This document shows positions 58,521 to 64,000 of a DNA stretch of 64,000 nucleotides, in pieces. The notes below the pieces were generated by a model. It searched no databases. It was given only the letters and a program-made list of their open reading frames with translations, and was not told where the DNA came from. The stretch is from contig CM077115.1 in NCBI GenBank assembly GCA_039619475.1, forward strand, positions 399,128,557-399,192,556. The letters are read 5' to 3'. How positions within the stretch are numbered: position 1 is the stretch's first letter; the number at the start of each line of letters is the position of its first letter. The DNA comes from Icerya purchasi (taxonomy: Eukaryota; Arthropoda; Insecta; Hemiptera; Monophlebidae). The translations under genes and the position numbers were made by a program.

Positions 58521-61127
58521 TCTCCCTCCAAAGATTTTTTTCCAAAAGTAAGTATTTGTAAATTTATGTCGAGTAGAGTTTTATTTAACACGATTTCAAC
58601 CCCCCTCCCTCTCCTTTCCGCCCTACACAAATTACAAATCTTTCATATTATTTTTCACGAGCACATCCACCCGAATGTGAATCCGCGCCACTCATTCCTG
58701 CACACACATATGCTAGAGATGGTTTCCCAATCATTCATATTAATTTTTTTTCCACGTCTATTAGTTTAAGAATATTTTATTTATTTCAAACTCCAAATAT
58801 TTTTCAAGATCTTTTCATATTATATTTTATTTTCTGTTTAAGACCCCATCAAACCCTCGACTGTCGCAAAAGCATCCCGACACTTCTCACACACGTTCTC
58901 CATTATACATTATCAAAATGAATCGAAATTTATAATCAACGAAGACAATTTACTGATGGTATATACTTTTTATATTTTTTCCCCGTCCTCCTCGACCGCC
59001 AGATCCGTCACAAAAGCGTACTAGTCGTTCCCGCACATATATACATTGTCACGACTACACAACACTATATCTGTGCATGTTATACATTCCTATTATGTAT
59101 TTTCAAAATCGAACCGACTCTCAATATTTTTCACTTTACACGGATCTAAAAATTTCTTCTTCTCTCCTTTTACTGCCCTGTACTAAATTAACAACCATAC
59201 ATAATGTTATTTTTATTTATTTATTCTCAAATACCTATACACGCATACACATCCGTTAGCACTATTTACCAAATCATTCATATTAATGTATTACAGATTT
59301 TTAAGCTTCCAATCATTTCACCGGTCATAAGTTTTTTATTTTTATGCAAATCAGTCGTCGTGAATCTCAAACATCCGTTCTGCACACATGTTTCTACGCA
59401 TTCGTCACTGTATCCGTCCGTTATTCCACTTCCATTTATTTTATTCATTTGTTATTTTTCTATCAAAAGCCTGAATCTAACCTTGAACCTCTTTACCGTT
59501 CATCATTCTTTGTATGTAATACTTTTCTGAGCTTAGTTGCCGTAGAATTTAATTAATCGATATATTTTATTTTTCAATCGACAAAATTTTTTAAAATCTT
59601 TCATAATCATATTTTTATACAAATACAAGTATGGTTTTAATATTTTTTAAATTTCGTAAATTATTTTTCCGCGATATACACGAGTTCGTCTATGAGGTGT
59701 TGGTGGTCAATTGTATAGAGCAACAGATAGAAAAAACCTGTTAGTTTATGAACCACAGCATGTTCGAAGAAAAAAAAACACGCTAGCACGACCAGATCAG
59801 GGTGCAATGTGTGAGTGAGAGAGTGTATGTAAGTGAAATAGAAGGTTATATTCTCGAGGGCAACAGCCTGATTGTAAAAATACGTTAAAGATACCTGCAT
59901 CTATCCCTGAACAGTCATCATATCGAACACAAAAAGGTCGCCTAAAAGAATATTGTTTTCTTTTTCAGGTAACGAACAGTAACATTTTTTTCTCTGTGTT
60001 ATAAAATTAGCCCGAGTATATTTTTTATTCTTTCATTACGCTAAAATTTTTTCAAATCTTTTTTGTAATATGCTGTGCAGACAAATGTACGCCGCAGACA
60101 CTTCTCGCTTCATTACTACTGATATATCTGTACGTTCATTGTCACTATTCTTATCGTAATATAGTTTTTTCAGGAAATCGTAGAAAATGGTTCGTCGCTC
60201 CATTCATACTATGTAATCTATTTCCAAAATTCAAATCGTGCATAATTACTTTAAAATCAACTTAAATATATTTCATCATTTCCAAAATTAGCAATCTCCT
60301 TACAGATCATTATCTCATTTTCCGATTGTCAATAATATTTTTTTTTTTAATCTATCGTACATATATTATTTTTTTATCGTTTAAATTTTTCTTCAATTCG
60401 CAAAGGGCCTAACCTATAGAAAACATATTCTTGTAAACATTCATGACGAATTCACTCCTTCTACTTACATTATGAGTTAATTTTTCTGTAATTATTTTTA
60501 ACATCTTGAAATTATAGTAGTATTTTTTTAATTTTTTTATTTTCCATACATGACAAAAATATTGAAATCACTACATCTATAAATGCAGTCACCGTAAGAC
60601 TACACTAAACTATCATGAATTTATAAAATTATCCCAAACATACTATTTTTCACTACAAATTACATTCGCCTATAATTTTTTCTATATAATCACTAACCTA
60701 CGAAAACACGTCGTTCGTTTTACTCATGTCGAAGCAATCACTCCTTTTCCCTCTTGCTATCTATGTTCAAAGTCTAATAATGTAATACGAAATTATTCTA
60801 AATAAATGTTCATGCTAGCAAAATTATTACATCACCCCTTTTTCTACACAATTGTATGCATGTTTCCGTAAAATCTCACTATATATTTTCAAAATTAACT
60901 CCAGCCCACGTATTATTTTTACATTTCATTCATTTATATTTGTTTAATCATATCTGCTGCAAGACCGTATAAAAGAATACAAGCAGTTCCCGCACACATA
61001 ATTATTGTTCAGAGGTGTTGTTGGCGTACTTTATCATATACTTTTGTAAGCTCATACAGAACGGCTTCATAACCTTTTATCATTCATTTAGATGCGGAGT
61101 CACATAACTTTTAGCGGAGCAATCAAT
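58521..61127. other. C-over-G skewed AT-rich DNA, no gene
   Basis: Scattered weaker echoes of the ~185-bp unit occur (ccaatcattcatattaattt near 58728 and aaatcattcatattaatgta near 59271). Cytosine clearly exceeds guanine on the plus strand for nearly the whole length. The minus-strand open frame at 59661-59900 is unassigned. No RT or transposase motif was found. Confidence 0.6.
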
Positions 61128-61769
61128 AATGCAAAAAAGTACTACCAATTCAGTATTACAATATTTTGAAATCCTACATACAAGACAGATATTGTTCCGA
61201 GTTGTAGTAAATGGAACAGAATCATCCATATATAAAATTGAGGCAGGTGCTCTTGTATTTATTGTTTACTTATGATATGCCAGAGACAGATGACACACTA
61301 CTAGCAACATTCGCTGACGACCTGGCAATTATGGCAACGCACGAGAACTCAGAAAAGTCCACAGAAAATTTACAAAATGCGCTAAATAAAATTACTGATT
61401 GGCTGAATAAATGGAAAATAGTAATAAATGAAAATAAAAGTAACCACATGGACCGCATTCCCAATTACATATTTCAAGTAAAATATTACTATACCACATG
61501 GTATTAAAACCGATATGGTTGTACGCAGCTGAATTATGGGGATGCGCTTCTAAAAGTATAGTGTGGATGATCCAATGATTAGGAGCACCATGGTATGTGT
61601 CCAACTAAACACTACATCAAGATTTACAAGTGAAATATGTTACTGAAGAAATAAAGCTGGCGGTTAAAAATCACTCGTCGAGGTTGAAATGAAAATGCTC
61701 TTGAAGCGAATTTACTACAACGACCAGCCCAAGTTGCAACAGGTTGAAAAGAAAGAATATTATTGACCT
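61128..61769 (+). pseudogene. Second copy of the Jockey RT fragment (3' half)
   Basis: Same as 52419-53060: LKSYIQDRY, TFADDLAIMAT at 61306-61336, the same two internal deletions and the same C-terminal block. The 5' half of the RT present at 51945-52418 is missing because the duplication border falls inside it. Confidence 0.85.
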
Positions 61770-61898
61770 AGCGTGATTATTCGATAAATAAATTCGGGAC
61801 CGGCTGATGATCTTGAAATTCACGATCTTATTCCATTAAAATCTAGTAAATGACTATATAGTCAGTTCTAAATGTGAAGAAAAAAAAAAAAAAAAAAA

Positions 61899-62489
61899 AA
61901 TTTCCCTTCTCACTTGTTTAATATTAACGAGAACTAACGCCTGTCTGCACTAACGCCGTCTTTTCATCGGGCACACAAACTTCACTTATAGTGGCCACGT
62001 TTTGTTTAGACCCTCTCCTCCCCCATGCTTTAATGTTTCAACACTTCTGTAGCTTTTTCTCCCGTCAAATCTTTCTCAGAAGTTTAACTTAGAAATATTT
62101 TACAATTTCCGTTATTGGTGCTATTAACGTTTTTAATCATACTCTTCTTCCGTCCTCACGTTTCCGTTTTTATCTCGCACTATCCCCCAGTTGCCTTCTT
62201 CATCCTGAGGACGAAGCCGTTTGCAATCCTGACCATATCTTCTTTGAATGTCCATCCTTCGTTAATGTAATCTACTTCTTTGTACTCCGATCTGCAGTCA
62301 CTTATAAGCTCCTCAATCCTTATTGCACTTCGTATATCTTTTATCGTTTCCGTCGATCTCCGTTATTCCGATCCTCATAGCTCTTTTATTCTATCAATAT
62401 CTAATCGAATCTACTTCTAACTGATTCTTTTTCCTCGTGTCGTTTCTGGGCGAAGATCCATTGCTGGCATGTCCAAAGGGGGGGATAAA
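61899..62489 (+). pseudogene. Second copy of the RNase H LINE C-terminal fragment
   Basis: Duplicate of 53190-53780, with CNPDHIFFECPS near 62226-62261. Confidence 0.65.
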
Positions 62490-62846
62490 CAAAAAAAACC
62501 TAAAAATATAAGTTATATTCTTTAGTTTGTTCCCGAAGGGCTAGCTTTAAGCGCAAAGACAGTCTGGACTGATTGAAAAAATATAAAATTTAATTTTTTG
62601 AGCTCTTAGTTTGAGAAGCCTGTGGAGCTAAAAAAAAAAAAAAAAGAAAACCGAAATACACATTCCTCCGAGTTCGGGCAATTTTGTATCGAAGCCGCTT
62701 CTGGCATAAAATTTTGAAAATCCATCGTTTATCGAATATTTTAAAAGGCACGCAAATGGTAAAATGTTTTTCCAAAAAACAAAAAAAAACCTAACATTAA
62801 TAATTTATGACAAAAATAAATTTTAGCGCTTAACACAATTTTTATA

Positions 62847-63049
62847 TCCCCGACGCGTCGGCTCTATATTCCCACTTGCTTGGGCTGGGGCTTCCTGCTC
62901 CTTTTTGTGCTCGTTATATCCTGTCTTTTCCTTCTACACTTATTATCCTCTGCATTGTTTCCTTCTTATTAGCGATAGCTGATCGTCTCACTGTATAACT
63001 TTCGTTTTCCCTTAATTGTTTCTGGGTGAAGGTCCTCGGTTGACGAGCC

Positions 63050-63080
<31 letters not shown>

Positions 63081-63091
63081 CCCCGACGCGT
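62847..63091 (+). mobile_element. Second copy of the LINE insertion with target-site duplication
   Basis: Duplicate of 54138-54382: tccccgacgcgt at both borders and the same A-run. Because the target duplication is also present here, the insertion preceded the segment duplication. Confidence 0.93.
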
Positions 63092-64000
63092 TTCGAAGCA
63101 AACACTTCATGTTCACGGGAGTTATAAATACAGTGATAACATTAATAATTTCGATATTCATTTCGTTTATTCATTTCCAGTTTTTCGTGAAGAAGACACT
63201 GAAACAAGAAAATACATGGATCCACTCTATTTCAAAATTCCTCGATTGCTTAATGATTTACAACCCCACGCGGCTAATTTATTCTAAGCACCGAAAAATG
63301 CAAACTTTTTGACGGTAAAAAGATATACTTGTTCATTCATTCCTGCTTTTCGTACGCTAAACCTTAAAGACAACCTTAAGTGCAAGCGAGTACTAAAATT
63401 TGAAAAATTTCTAAAAAAATTATTAAGAACGTAGAGTAATTTTCACCAGAACTGTGGATTATTAACATTTGTCTTTAAAAGTGTTTAATTATTTAATTTT
63501 TTTTTTTTTTTTCGTTAATAACATTTTTTGTCGTATTCAATAATTAGATACGTCAAAAATTAAATAAAGGAGATTTTTAAAATTTTCTAAAAATAGTACC
63601 CATTGCGGGACATTCAGCCTTTAATACTCATCAACGGGATACTGTGAATTTAAAAAAAAAGGTGTAGTTTTCGGTTCACGATATAATTCGCCGAAGATAC
63701 TTGCTTCGCGACAAGTCCAAGCAGGGCTTTAACCAGCAGCGTACATTTCATGTAATTTTCTAATAAAAAACGAGTACAAGAAAACAACAAAAGAAAAATG
63801 TGGAAACGACTTATAATGTTTCGTTCTTTAAACTCGAGTAACTCTATTTGGCATACTTTTCCTGCGTCAAGCAGTTGTAATCTGTCGATTACATGATACA
63901 TATAAACAAATCTCGTAGATCGCGGGGAGAGTGAATATGTGTATGTCGAACAGCATTTCATTTTTATATACACATATACATGTATATATATATATATATA

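Larger units (their letters stand above)
61128..64000 (+). repeat. Copy 2 of the duplicated segment, cut by the window end
   Basis: Identical to 52419-55291 wherever compared. It begins abruptly at aatgcaaaaaagtactacc after unrelated satellite-like DNA and continues to the last base, which lies in the TA microsatellite that precedes the short element in copy 1. Its full length is therefore unknown. Confidence 0.95.

Noticed and set aside
59661..59900. Minus-strand open frame with FYFTYIHSLTHTLHPDLVVL
   Set aside because: Lies in the skewed satellite-like block and has no family motif.
52419..64000. Long direct repeats as LTRs of one retrotransposon
   Set aside because: The repeats contain older LINE fragments and a LINE insertion with its own target duplication, and no gag/pol lies between them.

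Overview
The window looks like AT-rich, gene-poor DNA from an insect nuclear genome. Hymenoptera, possibly an ant, is my guess from the mix of repeats: mariner, Jockey/R1/I-type LINEs, an arthropod-style Helitron and many TA microsatellites. No rRNA, clear functional tRNA, CRISPR array or bacterial-type operon was seen. Only one stretch looks like a host protein-coding exon: 14675-15094 on the minus strand, with an EGF-like domain, both splice sites and symmetric 1-1 phase. The DNA around it may be intron of a large extracellular-matrix gene.

Nearly everything else recognisable is transposon. From left to right: a minus-strand RNase H LINE fossil (2.9-4.2 kb); a short non-autonomous element (4.8-5.1 kb); RNase H and Jockey fossils (8.3-10.3 kb); 39-bp tandem repeats (12.4 kb); the EGF exon; more LINE fossils (17.4-18.4 and 22.0-22.4 kb); an intact mariner with perfect 29-bp terminal inverted repeats and an open DD34D transposase (22468-23786); further LINE fossils and an AT hairpin repeat (24.6-26.8 kb); a tRNA-derived SINE candidate (30.2-30.5 kb); an endonuclease/RT LINE on the minus strand (30.85-33.15 kb) lying head-to-head with a short relative (33.15-33.45 kb); an R1-like fossil (35.2-37.0 kb); a Helitron remnant with an RNase H LINE nested inside it (46.75-50.28 kb).

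The right end is a Jockey fossil and neighbouring sequence (52419-55291) that recurs, apparently without a single indel, 8709 bp downstream (61128-64000, running off the window). Between the two copies lies about 4.9 kb of strongly C-over-G skewed, satellite-like DNA with units of about 185 bp.

The most interesting inferred system is a LINE family whose members share a defined 5' end and a 3' end of two tight hairpins followed by (TA)n. It includes one RT-bearing copy and three short copies of 0.29-0.40 kb that keep both ends, as expected of non-autonomous derivatives inserting at TA repeats. A second family, with RNase H, shares another 3' tail and one copy with a clear 12-bp target-site duplication.
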